A stretch of DNA of 64,000 bases from Bacilli bacterium (GCA_028691955.1 JAQUYH010000001.1:30386-94385); one strand, 5' to 3'. Positions 8,471 to 17,303 are shown, counted from the stretch's first letter. Numbers and translations: made by a program. The notes: generated by a model not told the origin, from the sequence alone.

Positions 8471-8499
8471 TATTTAATAATAAATATGCAGTAATTTAA

Positions 8500-8918
8500 T
8501 CAATTAAAAAAGAAATAATGAAAATTAGTGAAGAAATGGAATTAAAAGGGAACTGTGTTTTAACTCCAATCTATCCAACAAAGCTTGTTATTGATTTAGA
8601 AAGTTTAGAATTATGTAGAGAAATATCTGAATTTATAAATACTAACTTTTGTGAGGTAAAACCATATGCTATTTTTGCCGGTAACAAATATAATCTTGTT
8701 GAAGTCATTTCCAAAAGGACAGATAAAGACAAAGCAATAGAAGAACTATTAACCAAAGAGAATCCTGATGAAATATATACTATAGGTGATGGTCTAACGA
8801 TTTAGAAATGATAAAAAAATACCATGGTTATGGTATGACTAATTCAGAAAAGTGCATAATAGAAATTGCGAGTAAGTTATATGATAATGTATACGAATTA
8901 ATAAAAGAACTTATTTAG
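8500..8918 (+). pseudogene. Remnant of a Cof-type HAD hydrolase (N-terminus lost, frameshifted)
   Basis: The open stretch ending at 8805 encodes the C-terminal half of a Cof/HAD-IIB phosphatase, with the motif III lysine region (YNLVEVISKRTDKDKAI) and the motif IV start (YTIGDGLT). The frame breaks at GDGLT: reading on in the +1 frame from about 8799 gives DLEMIKKYHGYGMTNS and IIEIASKLYDNVYELIKELI to a stop at 8916, exactly the rest of the family. One base has been lost near 8796-8800. The catalytic DxD nucleophile region is absent; upstream there is a stop at 8497. So this is a decayed gene, truncated at the front and frameshifted near the end. An ATG at 8518 exists but lacks a ribosome site. 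Confidence 0.85.
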
Positions 8919-9393
8919 TCTTATATTTTAATAATAAATTAATTATTTCATCTTTAGGTTTAAAAAACCCTCTTTTTAAAACACTAATCTGCTTACGATT
9001 AAAAAACAGTTTAATCGGAAAAATCTCATCTAAATCATACTTAATTTTTTGTTTTTCAAGGTAACTACACATAAAAATTTTGCAAGCAATATTTTTGTTA
9101 GTACATGTTCCGTTTATTAAGTGTTTACAAAGACCAACTCTAAATTGATAGCAACATCCATTTTCAATATGAACTGATTTTCCAAGTCTATTCGCAATAC
9201 ATCTTCCATTTTGAAAATCACAATAATTATGAATTTTCATATCGCTATCTATATAATCACAAATATAATCAAAAATTAAACTATATTGTTTTTTTATATC
9301 ATCTTCAGCAATAATTTTATTGATTTTTGAAGCAAATAATTTTTCATCTAAACCATAATTTTTAAAAGAACTAATATCTATAACTTTTCCCAT
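8911..9393 (-). CDS. Cysteine-rich protein of unknown function
   Basis: Not recognised. The 160-residue protein has a central cluster of cysteines (HNYCDFQNGRC, NGCCYQF, GLCKH, GTCTNKNIACKIFMC) that looks like a metal or Fe-S binding site, flanked by a helical N-terminus and a basic C-terminus. There is no signal peptide or membrane helix. It is the only reverse gene in this part of the window and converges on the broken HAD gene, overlapping its last bases. The start is ATG at 9393, with GGTGAG just upstream on the reverse strand. Confidence 0.6.
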   Translation of the reverse strand: MGKVIDISSFKNYGLDEKLFASKINKIIAEDDIKKQYSLIFDYICDYIDSDMKIHNYCDFQNGRCIANRLGKSVHIENGCCYQFRVGLCKHLINGTCTNKNIACKIFMCSYLEKQKIKYDLDEIFPIKLFFNRKQISVLKRGFFKPKDEIINLLLKYKTK

Positions 9394-9450
9394 TTATACT
9401 CACCATTTAAATTTTAGCACAACTTGTTGATAAAATAGCCATAATAAGCC

Positions 9451-9479
9451 TTTAAAATTTTAAAATTATATTGTATAAT
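9451..9479 (+). promoter_or_regulatory. Promoter of the 9506 gene
   Basis: -35 TTTAAA (9451-9456), 17-base spacer, perfect -10 TATAAT (9474-9479), 26 bases before the start codon. Confidence 0.55.
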
Positions 9480-9505
9480 ACTTCTCTATAGAAAAAGGGG
9501 ATATC

Positions 9506-10036
9506 ATGACAAAATTAGAATTATATCAACAATCAACAATTATAAATAGTCCTAAACTTATAAAAGCAAACAACGCTTTTATTTTAGATGATGGAAGCTT
9601 TTACCTTGCTAAAGGGTATACTGGCGGTAATTTCATTAAGCAAATAGAAAGCTCGTCACTAATGATTTTAAGAGAATTAGTTGGGTATGATATAAAAAGA
9701 AATGAAGTTGCTGATTATTTTAATAAATTGGGGATAAATTATAGAAAAGTAATAACTTCTGGTAATCCATATTTTTATTATCTTAAACAAATCTTAGTTG
9801 ACTATTATGGATATGCTCTTTTTGCTAGAAGAGAAGACAATTTTGAGTATATAAAAGAGCAAAGATTTTCTGATTGTTCAGCAACACCAAATCCAGCCAA
9901 GTTTAATAAAAAAGTGAAAAAGAAACAATTAGAAACATTAAAACTATTAATTCAATTAAATGATAGTGATCCTTTGTGTATAAAACCAGAGTGTACAATA
10001 AAAGAAGAAGTTGTAAAAGGCAGATTATTTATTTAA
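9506..10036 (+). CDS. Protein of unknown function, 176 residues
   Basis: Not recognised. Soluble, no signal peptide or membrane helix. The N-terminal half (NNAFILDDGSFYLAKGYTG) looks like a mixed alpha/beta domain; the C-terminal half is Lys-rich and carries three cysteines (FSDCSATPNP, PLCIKPECT). AAAGGGGAT precedes the ATG. It has its own promoter-like sequence and lies between the Cys-rich reverse gene and a deaminase, within the accessory patch of this window. Confidence 0.6.
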   Translation: MTKLELYQQSTIINSPKLIKANNAFILDDGSFYLAKGYTGGNFIKQIESSSLMILRELVGYDIKRNEVADYFNKLGINYRKVITSGNPYFYYLKQILVDYYGYALFARREDNFEYIKEQRFSDCSATPNPAKFNKKVKKKQLETLKLLIQLNDSDPLCIKPECTIKEEVVKGRLFI

Positions 10037-10072
10037 TTTATTTTTTATTGTATAATAATAATAGGTGATAAT

Positions 10073-10528
10073 ATGAATAAAGATATAGAGTATATTAAAA
10101 GAGCTATAAACCTTTCTAAAAAAGGCACTTATCCATATGGAGCTGTAATTGTAAAAGATAATATTGTTATCGCAGAAGCCTATAGCGGAGAAGGAGATAA
10201 TTTAGATCCAACGAATCATGCTGAAACACTAGCCGTTAGAAAAGCATGTAAAAACATAGGAAGTAGTGATTTAAAAGGAGCTACAATATATTCTTCATGT
10301 GAACCTTGTTTTATGTGTTTCGGAACCATATGGTGGGCTAACATTTCCAAAATAGTTTATGCCGCCAATATAGAAGAAAGTAATAAAGTATTAAATACAC
10401 CAATAGATATAGGCGTAGAAGAACTAAACAATAAAACCGGCAATTGTATTAAAATTACGGGTGGTATTTTAGAAGAAGAATCAGTTAAAGTTATGGAAGA
10501 ATGGTTAAAAAATAAGGAGAAAATATGA
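10073..10528 (+). CDS. Nucleoside/nucleobase deaminase (guanine deaminase-like, CDA superfamily)
   Basis: Zinc-dependent deaminase of 151 residues. The motifs are HAE (NHAETLAVRKAC) with His as zinc ligand and Glu as proton shuttle, and PCxxC-type SSCEPCFMCFGTIWWANISK with the two Cys ligands. The trailing WWANISKIVYAA and the later DIGVEELN segment resemble the Bacillus-type guanine deaminase (xanthine formation) more than tRNA adenosine deaminase. Its stop overlaps the next start (ATGA), so it is coupled to an HD-domain hydrolase. AATAGGTGA is the ribosome site. Confidence 0.85.
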   Translation: MNKDIEYIKRAINLSKKGTYPYGAVIVKDNIVIAEAYSGEGDNLDPTNHAETLAVRKACKNIGSSDLKGATIYSSCEPCFMCFGTIWWANISKIVYAANIEESNKVLNTPIDIGVEELNNKTGNCIKITGGILEEESVKVMEEWLKNKEKI

Positions 10529-11304
10529 TAGATTTTAATTATGCCAAAAAAGCATTTAAAGACTATTTGAAGAATTATGATTTAAGTATAGGAATGATTA
10601 AACTTAAAGTTACTCATACATATGGAGTCGTATCATTAAGTGAGTATATTGCTCGTGATTTAAATTTATGTGAAGAAGATATAGAACTAGCAAAATTAAT
10701 TGCTTTACTGCACGATATTGGAAGATTTGAACAAGCTAGGCAGTATGGAGATTACATAGACTATAAAACTGTTGATCATGCTGATTTAGGAGTAAAAATA
10801 TTATTTGATGATAACTTAATCAGAAAATTTATAAAAGACAATAAATACGATAATATAATATTAAAAGCAATAAAGAATCATAATCGATTAGCTATTGAAG
10901 ATTTATTAAACGAAAAAGAATTACTTCATGCTAAAATAATAAGAGATGCCGATAAGGCTGACAACTTTAGAGTAAAAACCACTGAAAAAATAGAAAATAT
11001 TTGTAATTTAAACATAAAAGAAATGGAAAATAGTGAAATAACAGATAAGATATATAATGATTTCATGAATAGTAAAGTTATAATTACAAAAGACAGAAAA
11101 ACAGGAATTGACTTTTGGATTTCTTATATAGCATTTATATTTGATTTTAACTATAAATCTGGCTTAAAATATGTCAGTAATAAAAATTATATAAATATAA
11201 TGGTTGATAGAATTAATTATAATAACCCAGTGACTAAAGAAAAAATGGAAATAATTAGAAACCATGCACTTAATTATATAAAAATGAAACTTGAAGAAAA
11301 ATAA
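10525..11304 (+). CDS. HD domain-containing metal-dependent phosphohydrolase
   Basis: Predicted phosphatase or phosphodiesterase, 259 residues. The HD signature is present in order: HTYGVVSLSEYIA (first His), LIALLHDIGRFEQ (His-Asp pair), VDHADLGVKIL, AIKNHNRLAI (third His) and RDADKADNF (last Asp). The substrate cannot be told from sequence; coupling to a nucleobase deaminase (four-base overlap) suggests a nucleotide-related role. The last part ends with an amphipathic basic helix. A small unknown gene follows after 25 bases. Confidence 0.85.
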   Translation: MIDFNYAKKAFKDYLKNYDLSIGMIKLKVTHTYGVVSLSEYIARDLNLCEEDIELAKLIALLHDIGRFEQARQYGDYIDYKTVDHADLGVKILFDDNLIRKFIKDNKYDNIILKAIKNHNRLAIEDLLNEKELLHAKIIRDADKADNFRVKTTEKIENICNLNIKEMENSEITDKIYNDFMNSKVIITKDRKTGIDFWISYIAFIFDFNYKSGLKYVSNKNYINIMVDRINYNNPVTKEKMEIIRNHALNYIKMKLEEK

Positions 11305-11329
11305 GTGCTATAATAACTAAGGAGGAAAC

Positions 11330-11590
11330 ATGGAAAAAGAAGATGTCTATAGAAGGGCAGTAAATAAATTTGAGGGAGCTTTAACTGACTCAATTATAAA
11401 ACCAGAAAATGTTTTAACAGACGAAGAAAAAATAGCTTTATTAAATGGCGTAATGTCAGGGAAATATAAAGATTTGCCGCCAGAAGAAAGACAGGCATTA
11501 ATAGAAGCAATAATAACAGATAGATATTTAAATCCTGAAGAAATAGATCAAGTGATAGAGGAACCAGACAGATTTGGACCAAGAAAGTAA
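11330..11590 (+). CDS. Small helical protein of unknown function, 86 residues
   Basis: Not recognised. Strong ribosome site (AAGGAGG) before ATG, composition and codon use like the neighbours, and a terminator right at its stop, all supporting a real gene. The sequence is acidic and mostly helical, with two similar helix-loop stretches (TDEEKIALLNGVMSGKYKDL and PEERQALIEAIITDRYLN). No cysteines, no membrane segment. Last gene of the deaminase-HD transcript. Confidence 0.65.
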   Translation: MEKEDVYRRAVNKFEGALTDSIIKPENVLTDEEKIALLNGVMSGKYKDLPPEERQALIEAIITDRYLNPEEIDQVIEEPDRFGPRK

Positions 11591-11614
11591 AACTAGTTTA
11601 TGCTAGTTTTTTTT
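11589..11614 (+). terminator. Terminator after the deaminase-HD operon
   Basis: AAAACTAG / CTAGTTTT stem with a six-base loop, followed by T residues. Confidence 0.88.
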
Positions 11615-11640
11615 GTTATAATATATGAAGAGGTGATTCT

Positions 11641-12159
11641 ATGACAAATGAAGAATTAATAAAAACACTAAAAAAAAGATTCTTAAATAATATGCATAGA
11701 CATAATGATATTACTTGGGTTGAAATAACAACAAAATTAAACGATATAATAATTAAATCCCTTAAATTTATGGAAGAGACAAAAGGAGAACCAGACATAT
11801 TAAAATATAATAATGAACTATTCTTTTTTGATTTTTCCAAAGAAACGCCAGATAGAAAAAGTTTATGCTACGATGATGAAGCACTAGATTCTAGAAAAAG
11901 TTTTAAGCCAGTAGGCAGTGCACTAACACTTGCCAAACAAAACAATATTGAATTATTAAGTGAAGAAGAATACTACTTTTTACAATCAGTAGAAAAAGTA
12001 GATTTAAAAACATCAAGTTGGATAAAAACAGATAATAATATTAGAAAATTAGGAGGAGCCTTGTTTGCAGATAGAAGATTTGATAGAACCTTTATTTACC
12101 ACAACACAGCCGAATCATATTATTCAAATAGAGGCTTTAGAGGAAAAATAAAGATATGA
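11641..12159 (+). CDS. DUF4256 family protein
   Basis: Clear member of DUF4256 by its conserved blocks: LKKRFLNNMHRHNDITW, GGEPD-like KGEPDILKY, FFFDFSKETPDRKSLCYDDEAL, KTSSWIKTDNNIRKLGGALF, and the C-terminal YHNTAESYYSNRGFRGKIKI. The length of 172 residues is close to the family norm. The function is not known; the family is a compact cytosolic protein found scattered in gut and soil bacteria. Its last codon overlaps the start of a WYL-type regulator (ATGA), so the two are co-translated, which suggests the regulator controls or responds to whatever the DUF4256 protein does. Confidence 0.9.
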   Translation: MTNEELIKTLKKRFLNNMHRHNDITWVEITTKLNDIIIKSLKFMEETKGEPDILKYNNELFFFDFSKETPDRKSLCYDDEALDSRKSFKPVGSALTLAKQNNIELLSEEEYYFLQSVEKVDLKTSSWIKTDNNIRKLGGALFADRRFDRTFIYHNTAESYYSNRGFRGKIKI

Positions 12160-12734
12160 GCAAACTATCCAACACACTAATTATGCTAGAATTACTTATG
12201 CAGTCTAGAAAGTATTCTGTAAATGAACTTGCTACCATTCTAGAAGTAACACCTAGAATGGTAAGAATATATAAAGAAGATTTAGAAAAAGCCGGAATCT
12301 ATATCGATACTATAATGGGTCCAAACGGAGGATATATTCTAAATCAAAATATTAAATTACCAATTAGAAATATAACACAAAAAGACATCAATTTATTGAA
12401 AAAAATTCAAAACAAATTAAAAGATAAAGAACAAATTAATTTATTAATAAAAAAGTTAGAAGCAATTAATAATACAAAACAAAGATTAAACAAAGAAAAA
12501 AACTCAAATACCTACAATATAGTTTCTAAAGCAATAAAACATAAACTAAAACTCAAAATTAAGTATTATTCTTTTAACAAAGGAGATAATATAAGAATAA
12601 TTGACCCTATTCAATTATTTCTATTTCAAGACGGATGGTATGTAGTTGCCTTTTGTGAACTTAGAAATGATATAAGGCACTTTGAACTCAAAAGAATTAA
12701 AGAAATTGAATTATTAAATAAAACATACGAGTAG
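12156..12734 (+). CDS. HTH-WYL domain transcriptional regulator (YafY-like, short form)
   Basis: N-terminal winged helix-turn-helix (about residues 1-60: YSVNELATILEVTPRMVRIYKEDLEKAGI) and a C-terminal WYL-type domain (about residues 120-190: LKIKYYS, IDPIQLFLFQDGWYVVAFCE, IRHFELKRIKEI), joined by a helical linker. At 192 residues it is shorter than the usual ~300, lacking the C-terminal extension domain. WYL domains sense ligands such as nucleotides in the family. It is coupled to the DUF4256 gene by a four-base overlap. Confidence 0.85.
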   Translation: MSKLSNTLIMLELLMQSRKYSVNELATILEVTPRMVRIYKEDLEKAGIYIDTIMGPNGGYILNQNIKLPIRNITQKDINLLKKIQNKLKDKEQINLLIKKLEAINNTKQRLNKEKNSNTYNIVSKAIKHKLKLKIKYYSFNKGDNIRIIDPIQLFLFQDGWYVVAFCELRNDIRHFELKRIKEIELLNKTYE

Positions 12735-12779
12735 ACCATATATTACCTTTATTATTACTAATATGATAGTGGAGGTAAT

Positions 12780-13355
12780 ATGAAAGAAATAATATTTGTA
12801 ACAGGAAATGAAGGTAAAAAGAAATCTGCTTTAAAACATTTATCAAACGTTTCATTAACTTATGAAGACTATGGTTTTATTGAGCCGGATATTAATGATA
12901 TAGAATTAATTGCAAGAGAAAAAGTATTATATGCATATGAGAAAAGTAAAAAGCCATGCATTGCTCTTGATGCCGGATTTTATATACCAGCTTTTCCAGG
13001 AAAATCTAACTTTCCAGGAGCTTTTCCAAAAAGAGAATTATTAGATAAAATAGGGATAGATGGTCTATTAGAAATAATGAAAAAAGTAGAAGATAGATCA
13101 TGCTACTTTAAAGAATGCTTAGCATACTATGACGGAAATGAGGTAAGATACTTTTATGGAATAAGTAGTGGAACTATCAGCAGAGAAATAAAAGGAACAG
13201 ATAGTAATCAAAAGTGGTCAGATTTATGGTATATTTTTATACCAAAGTACTATGAAAAAACCATGGCAGAAATGACAGAAGAAGAAAGAGCAAACAGAAA
13301 AGGAAATAGTTCAGCTCTCCAAAACTTTAGTAAATGGTTAGAAAGTCAAAATTGA
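12780..13355 (+). CDS. Non-canonical purine NTP pyrophosphatase-like protein (RdgB/HAM1 family)
   Basis: House-cleaning enzyme family that hydrolyses ITP/XTP/dITP to monophosphates. The N-terminal FVTGNEGKKKSAL fits the (S/T)GN-x-x-K loop, and LDAGFYIPAFPGKSNFPGAF fits the D-(S/A)-G-L substrate/metal segment. The C-terminus (ANRKGNSSALQNFSKWL) corresponds to the H/N-R-x-x-A-L-x region, with Asn-Ser instead of the usual His-Arg, so it is a divergent member and specificity may differ. Strong GGAGG site before ATG 12780. Its stop overlaps the -35 box of the next gene. Confidence 0.75.
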   Translation: MKEIIFVTGNEGKKKSALKHLSNVSLTYEDYGFIEPDINDIELIAREKVLYAYEKSKKPCIALDAGFYIPAFPGKSNFPGAFPKRELLDKIGIDGLLEIMKKVEDRSCYFKECLAYYDGNEVRYFYGISSGTISREIKGTDSNQKWSDLWYIFIPKYYEKTMAEMTEEERANRKGNSSALQNFSKWLESQN

Positions 13356-13380
13356 CAGAACACCAAAACTATAGTATATT
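13352..13380 (+). promoter_or_regulatory. Promoter of the 13399 gene
   Basis: Perfect -35 TTGACA (13352-13357), 17-base spacer, -10 TATATT (13375-13380). The -35 box includes the TGA stop of the preceding gene. Confidence 0.85.
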
Positions 13381-13398
13381 AATCATAGGAGGTAATAT

Positions 13399-13758
13399 AT
13401 GAATTTATTTAGTAAAGAAAAGGAAATTATTTTCAAAATAACAAATGCTATATTACTTATTTGGTTAGTTGCAGCAATAGTAATATTCTTCAGTACAGTT
13501 ATTAACTTAGTAGTAAAAGAGCCTGGTAGAAGCTATACGTATGAAGAATATAAAGAATTATATTGTGAAACTGATTACTACAAAGAAATGACAGCAGTAG
13601 AATTAGAAAACAACTGTGAGCTACAATATAATGACTCAGAATATAACAGTGAATATGATGATTATTACAAAATGATAGGCATGTACACATCACTAGCCAA
13701 TATTGTTATAGTAGGCGGAGTCATGTTCTTACTTAATAAAAAGAAAAAAGAAAAATAA
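13399..13758 (+). CDS. Small membrane protein with two transmembrane helices, unknown function
   Basis: Not recognised. 119 residues: a membrane helix at about 14-37, a central acidic, Tyr-rich outer loop of about 55 residues with two cysteines (KELYCETDYYKEM, ELENNCELQYNDSEYNSEYD), a second helix at about 94-112, and a basic tail (NKKKKEK). This topology puts the loop outside the cell. It has its own consensus promoter, AGGAGG site and terminator, so it is a well-framed single-gene unit. Confidence 0.7.
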   Translation: MNLFSKEKEIIFKITNAILLIWLVAAIVIFFSTVINLVVKEPGRSYTYEEYKELYCETDYYKEMTAVELENNCELQYNDSEYNSEYDDYYKMIGMYTSLANIVIVGGVMFLLNKKKKEK

Positions 13759-13759
13759 C

Positions 13760-13792
13760 AAAAATAGCTAATTTATTTAGCTATTTTTCTTT
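13760..13792 (+). terminator. Terminator after the 13399 gene
   Basis: AAAAATAGCTA / TAGCTATTTTT stem followed by CTTTTT. Confidence 0.88.
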
Positions 13793-13850
13793 TTACCTTT
13801 CTTTTTTTCTAATAATAAACTATAATATTAAAGTACAAAAAGGAGGCAAA

Positions 13851-16106
13851 ATGTTAGAAATAAAAAATATAAATAAAACATATACTACAGGAGAGTTTAA
13901 ACAACTAGCCTTAGATAACATAAATATAAAATTTAGAAAGAATGAATTTGTTTCCATATTAGGACCAAGCGGATCAGGCAAAACCACCTTATTAAACATA
14001 ACAAGCGGTTTGGACAAATATGATAGTGGAGACTTAATTATAAATAATAAATCGACAAAGAACTTTAAAGATGTTGATTGGGATGCATACAGAAATAATT
14101 GTATTGGTTTTGTTTTTCAAAATTATAATTTAATAAGTCATATTAGTATTTTAAACAACGTCGAAATGGGTTTGACTTTAAGTGGAGCATCACCTTCTAA
14201 AAGAAGAAAGAAAGCATTAGAAGTTCTAGAAAAAGTTGGCTTAATAGATCATATTCATAAAAAACCAAGTCAACTATCTGGGGGCCAAATGCAAAGAGTA
14301 GCTATAGCTCGTGCTTTAGCTAACAATCCAGAAATTATTTTAGCCGATGAACCTACCGGAGCATTAGACACCCATACAAGTGAACAAATAATGAATCTCA
14401 TCAAAGAAATGTCAAAAGATAAATTAGTTATAATGGTAACTCATAATAAAGATATTGCTTTAAAATACTCAACTAGAATTATTGAATTAAAAGATGGTAG
14501 AGTAGAAAATGATTCAAATCCATATAATGAAGAAGAAAATAATTTAATATATAAAATAAGAAAAACTGCTATGTCTTTTAAAACAGCTTTATCATTATCA
14601 TTTAACAATATTAAAACCAAAAAAGGAAGAACATTACTTACAGCTTTTGCTTCAAGTATTGGTATAATTGGAATATCAGTTGTATTATCTTTATCAAATG
14701 GCTTTGATAAACAAATAAGTAAGTTTGAGACAGATACATTATCTTCATATCCAATTACAGTATCCAAACAAGTAATTAGCTTTAATAGAAATAATGATGA
14801 AGAAGTAGAAGTCACTGACCAAATAATTCCTTATAATTCTTCAAATACAAGTAATCATATTAATGAAATAACAGAAGAATATTTAAACTATTTAAACAAT
14901 CTAGATAAAGATTTAATAAGTGGGATAGTATATAATAGATCAACAAATATTAACTTACTTTCCAAAGTAAACAATGCCATAACACTTGTTTCATCATCAA
15001 AAATGAATATGGAAAGTTTACCAACAAGTAGTGATTATACGACCTATTTTGAAAGTAATTATGAACTATTATATGGAAATATGCCGTCAAGCAAAGAAGA
15101 CGTAATACTATTATTAAATGAAAATAATCAAGTGGACACTTATATATTAAGTTCATTTGGGATAACTTCACAAGACAATGTAGAATATAGTGAAATTATA
15201 AATAAAACATTAATGATTTCTATGAATGATGATTATTATATTGAAAGTAATGGTTTATATTCAGTAAACCCGGATTTATCCAAAGTATACAATAATTCCA
15301 ATAATATAATGATTAAAATAGTTGGAGTTGCTAAGGTAAATAGTGAAAATAATACTATGGGCTATTCTTCAGTTGGCGGTATATTATATCAAAATGAACT
15401 TTTAGAATACATAATAAGCCAAAATAAAGATTCAAAAGTAGTAGAAGCTCAAAGAAAAGCTAATTACAATATTTTAACTAAAGAAATAATAACCGACGAT
15501 AATATCAAAAACACTTTACTATCTTATTTAGGAGCTAGTGATATTCCAACATTATTAAGTATATATCCAATTGACTTCGAAGCAAAAGAAGAAATAACTT
15601 CATATTTAGATGAATATAATAATGATAAAGAAGAAGAAAATAAAATAGTCTACAATGATTTGGCAAAAATATTTGCAGAAACTTCAAGCAGTATAATGGA
15701 CGGAATAACCTACGTTCTAATAGCTTTTAGTGCAATCAGTTTAGTGGTATCCGGAATAATGATATCCATAATAACTTATATTTCAGTTTTAGAAAGAACA
15801 AAAGAAATCGGTATTTTAAGAAGCCTGGGAGCTAGGAAAAAGGATATATCAAGAGTATTTAATGCTGAAACCTTCATTATAGGCCTAACTTCTGGCGTAA
15901 TAGGAATTACAACAGCCTATATCTTAACTATACCAATTAATATAATTTTAAAAAATCTAACAACACTATCAAATGTTGCCCAGTTAAAACCAATTCACGC
16001 TTTAACAATGGTTATAATAAGCATTTCAATAACACTTCTAGGGGGATTTATTCCAGCTAGAATGGCAAGTAAGAAAGACCCTGTCGAGGCTTTAAGAACA
16101 GAGTAA
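13851..16106 (+). CDS. ABC transporter, ATPase and FtsX-type permease fused (MacB-like)
   Basis: Single 751-residue chain joining a LolD/MacB-type ATPase to an FtsX-type permease. ATPase (about 1-225): Walker A GPSGSGKTT, signature LSGGQMQRVAIARAL, Walker B IILADEPTGALD, His-loop MVTHNKD. The permease has one membrane helix after the ATPase (about 260-280), a large outer domain of about 340 residues, then three helices and the C-terminal PARMASKKDPVEALR seen in this family. Such exporters move peptides or lipoproteins or sense antimicrobial peptides rather than pump small solutes; the substrate here is unknown. AAGGAGG precedes the ATG. No two-component system is adjacent. Confidence 0.92.
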   Translation: MLEIKNINKTYTTGEFKQLALDNINIKFRKNEFVSILGPSGSGKTTLLNITSGLDKYDSGDLIINNKSTKNFKDVDWDAYRNNCIGFVFQNYNLISHISILNNVEMGLTLSGASPSKRRKKALEVLEKVGLIDHIHKKPSQLSGGQMQRVAIARALANNPEIILADEPTGALDTHTSEQIMNLIKEMSKDKLVIMVTHNKDIALKYSTRIIELKDGRVENDSNPYNEEENNLIYKIRKTAMSFKTALSLSFNNIKTKKGRTLLTAFASSIGIIGISVVLSLSNGFDKQISKFETDTLSSYPITVSKQVISFNRNNDEEVEVTDQIIPYNSSNTSNHINEITEEYLNYLNNLDKDLISGIVYNRSTNINLLSKVNNAITLVSSSKMNMESLPTSSDYTTYFESNYELLYGNMPSSKEDVILLLNENNQVDTYILSSFGITSQDNVEYSEIINKTLMISMNDDYYIESNGLYSVNPDLSKVYNNSNNIMIKIVGVAKVNSENNTMGYSSVGGILYQNELLEYIISQNKDSKVVEAQRKANYNILTKEIITDDNIKNTLLSYLGASDIPTLLSIYPIDFEAKEEITSYLDEYNNDKEEENKIVYNDLAKIFAETSSSIMDGITYVLIAFSAISLVVSGIMISIITYISVLERTKEIGILRSLGARKKDISRVFNAETFIIGLTSGVIGITTAYILTIPINIILKNLTTLSNVAQLKPIHALTMVIISISITLLGGFIPARMASKKDPVEALRTE

Positions 16107-16125
16107 TCTTAAGGAGATATATATA

Positions 16126-16749
16126 ATGGAAAAAGAATTGCTGGGGTTTATTTTAGCAAACACAAAAGCCAAAGATGATTCTAAACAAATAAAACAATTA
16201 AAGGATATAGAAGAATTCTTAAATCAAGCAGAAAGTGACAGGAAAGAATTAATTATAAAATCTTTTTATTTATTTAGCAAGTTTAAAATAAAAAATTATA
16301 TTTTTAAATCTATTATAGGAGCTACTACTTGTCAAAATTTAGTTTTAGCCTTAATTTTGCTACCTGATGAAATTAATGTCGAAGACATAAAAAGAAACAA
16401 GTATAAAGAATTATTTGACACTGTTTTATCACTTGATGATGAATCCTGTATTGGACTTATAGCTGCTATAGATTATCTTGATTCTTTAAACCGGGACTCT
16501 ACTAATAGAATAAGTCAAATAATAAGATTTATTAAAAAAAATGATAGTTTACAACCTTATAGTAGTATGTACGTTTCATCAAATCTAACTCCTTTAGATA
16601 AAATAAAACAGCAAATAAGAAATAAATTTGGTAATCAAGAAATGTTAGAAACATTGCCAAATGATATTAACGTAAAATGCTTGTCTCTACCTGAACTACA
16701 CAAATACCAATTTATTGTTAACATAGCAAATAAGAAAGGTAATAGGTGA
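16126..16749 (+). CDS. Helical protein of unknown function, 207 residues
   Basis: Not recognised. Soluble and predicted mostly helical, with Lys/Asp/Leu-rich segments and two cysteines; no signal peptide or membrane span. It follows the ABC transporter by 19 bases with an AAGGAG site and overlaps the leader of the FMN reductase gene, so it is probably part of that transcript. Its layout (acidic helical bundle, Leu-rich) is similar in style to the unknown gene at 61939, but I see no clear sequence match. Confidence 0.6.
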   Translation: MEKELLGFILANTKAKDDSKQIKQLKDIEEFLNQAESDRKELIIKSFYLFSKFKIKNYIFKSIIGATTCQNLVLALILLPDEINVEDIKRNKYKELFDTVLSLDDESCIGLIAAIDYLDSLNRDSTNRISQIIRFIKKNDSLQPYSSMYVSSNLTPLDKIKQQIRNKFGNQEMLETLPNDINVKCLSLPELHKYQFIVNIANKKGNR

Positions 16750-16754
16750 AATTT

Positions 16755-17282
16755 ATGAAAAAAATAATTGCTATTTCAGGAAGCTTTAGAATCAACTCAT
16801 ACAACGCTGCCACACTAAAATATATTATAGAAAAATACAAAGAAAACATTAATATTAAACATCTAGATATTTCTACAATTCCAATGTTTTGTGAAGACTT
16901 AGAATATAATATTCCAAGCGAAGTAAAAAAAGCAATAGAAGAAATATCAGAATGTGAAGGAATAATTATATCCACACCAGAATATAATCAAACTATTCCT
17001 CCTGTTTTGAAGAATCTTTTAGACTGGCTATCAAGACAAGATGGACTATTAAATGAAAAATCTGTTGCTATAATAAGTGCGTCGCCTAGTTTTATAGGTG
17101 GAGCAAGAGCTCAAGTTGAACTAAAAAAATTGTGTTTTGTTCTTGGTATGAAAATATTTAACAAAAAACAGTTATATATTTCTAATGCATCAAATAAGTT
17201 TGATGATAAAAACAACTTAATTGATAAAGAAACAAAAGATAGTATAAAAAAATTCATAGATGAATATCTAAAAAGCATATAA
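16755..17282 (+). CDS. NADPH-dependent FMN reductase family protein
   Basis: Flavodoxin-fold quinone/chromate/azo-type reductase, about 175 residues. The FMN phosphate loop is ISGSFRINSYNAATLKYI and the second FMN contact is STPEYNQTIPPVLKNLLDWL, the family signature, followed by IISASPSFIGGARAQVEL. ATG 16755 is preferred: TAGGTGA sits six bases before it, whereas the in-frame GTG at 16746 is part of that ribosome site. It overlaps nothing but starts 5 bases after the previous stop and ends at a terminator. Confidence 0.88.
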   Translation: MKKIIAISGSFRINSYNAATLKYIIEKYKENINIKHLDISTIPMFCEDLEYNIPSEVKKAIEEISECEGIIISTPEYNQTIPPVLKNLLDWLSRQDGLLNEKSVAIISASPSFIGGARAQVELKKLCFVLGMKIFNKKQLYISNASNKFDDKNNLIDKETKDSIKKFIDEYLKSI

Positions 17283-17303
17283 GACTTATAAAAAGTCTTT
17301 TTG
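17281..17303 (+). terminator. Terminator after the FMN reductase gene
   Basis: AAGACTT / AAGTCTT stem followed by TTTT; it overlaps the stop codon. Confidence 0.85.
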
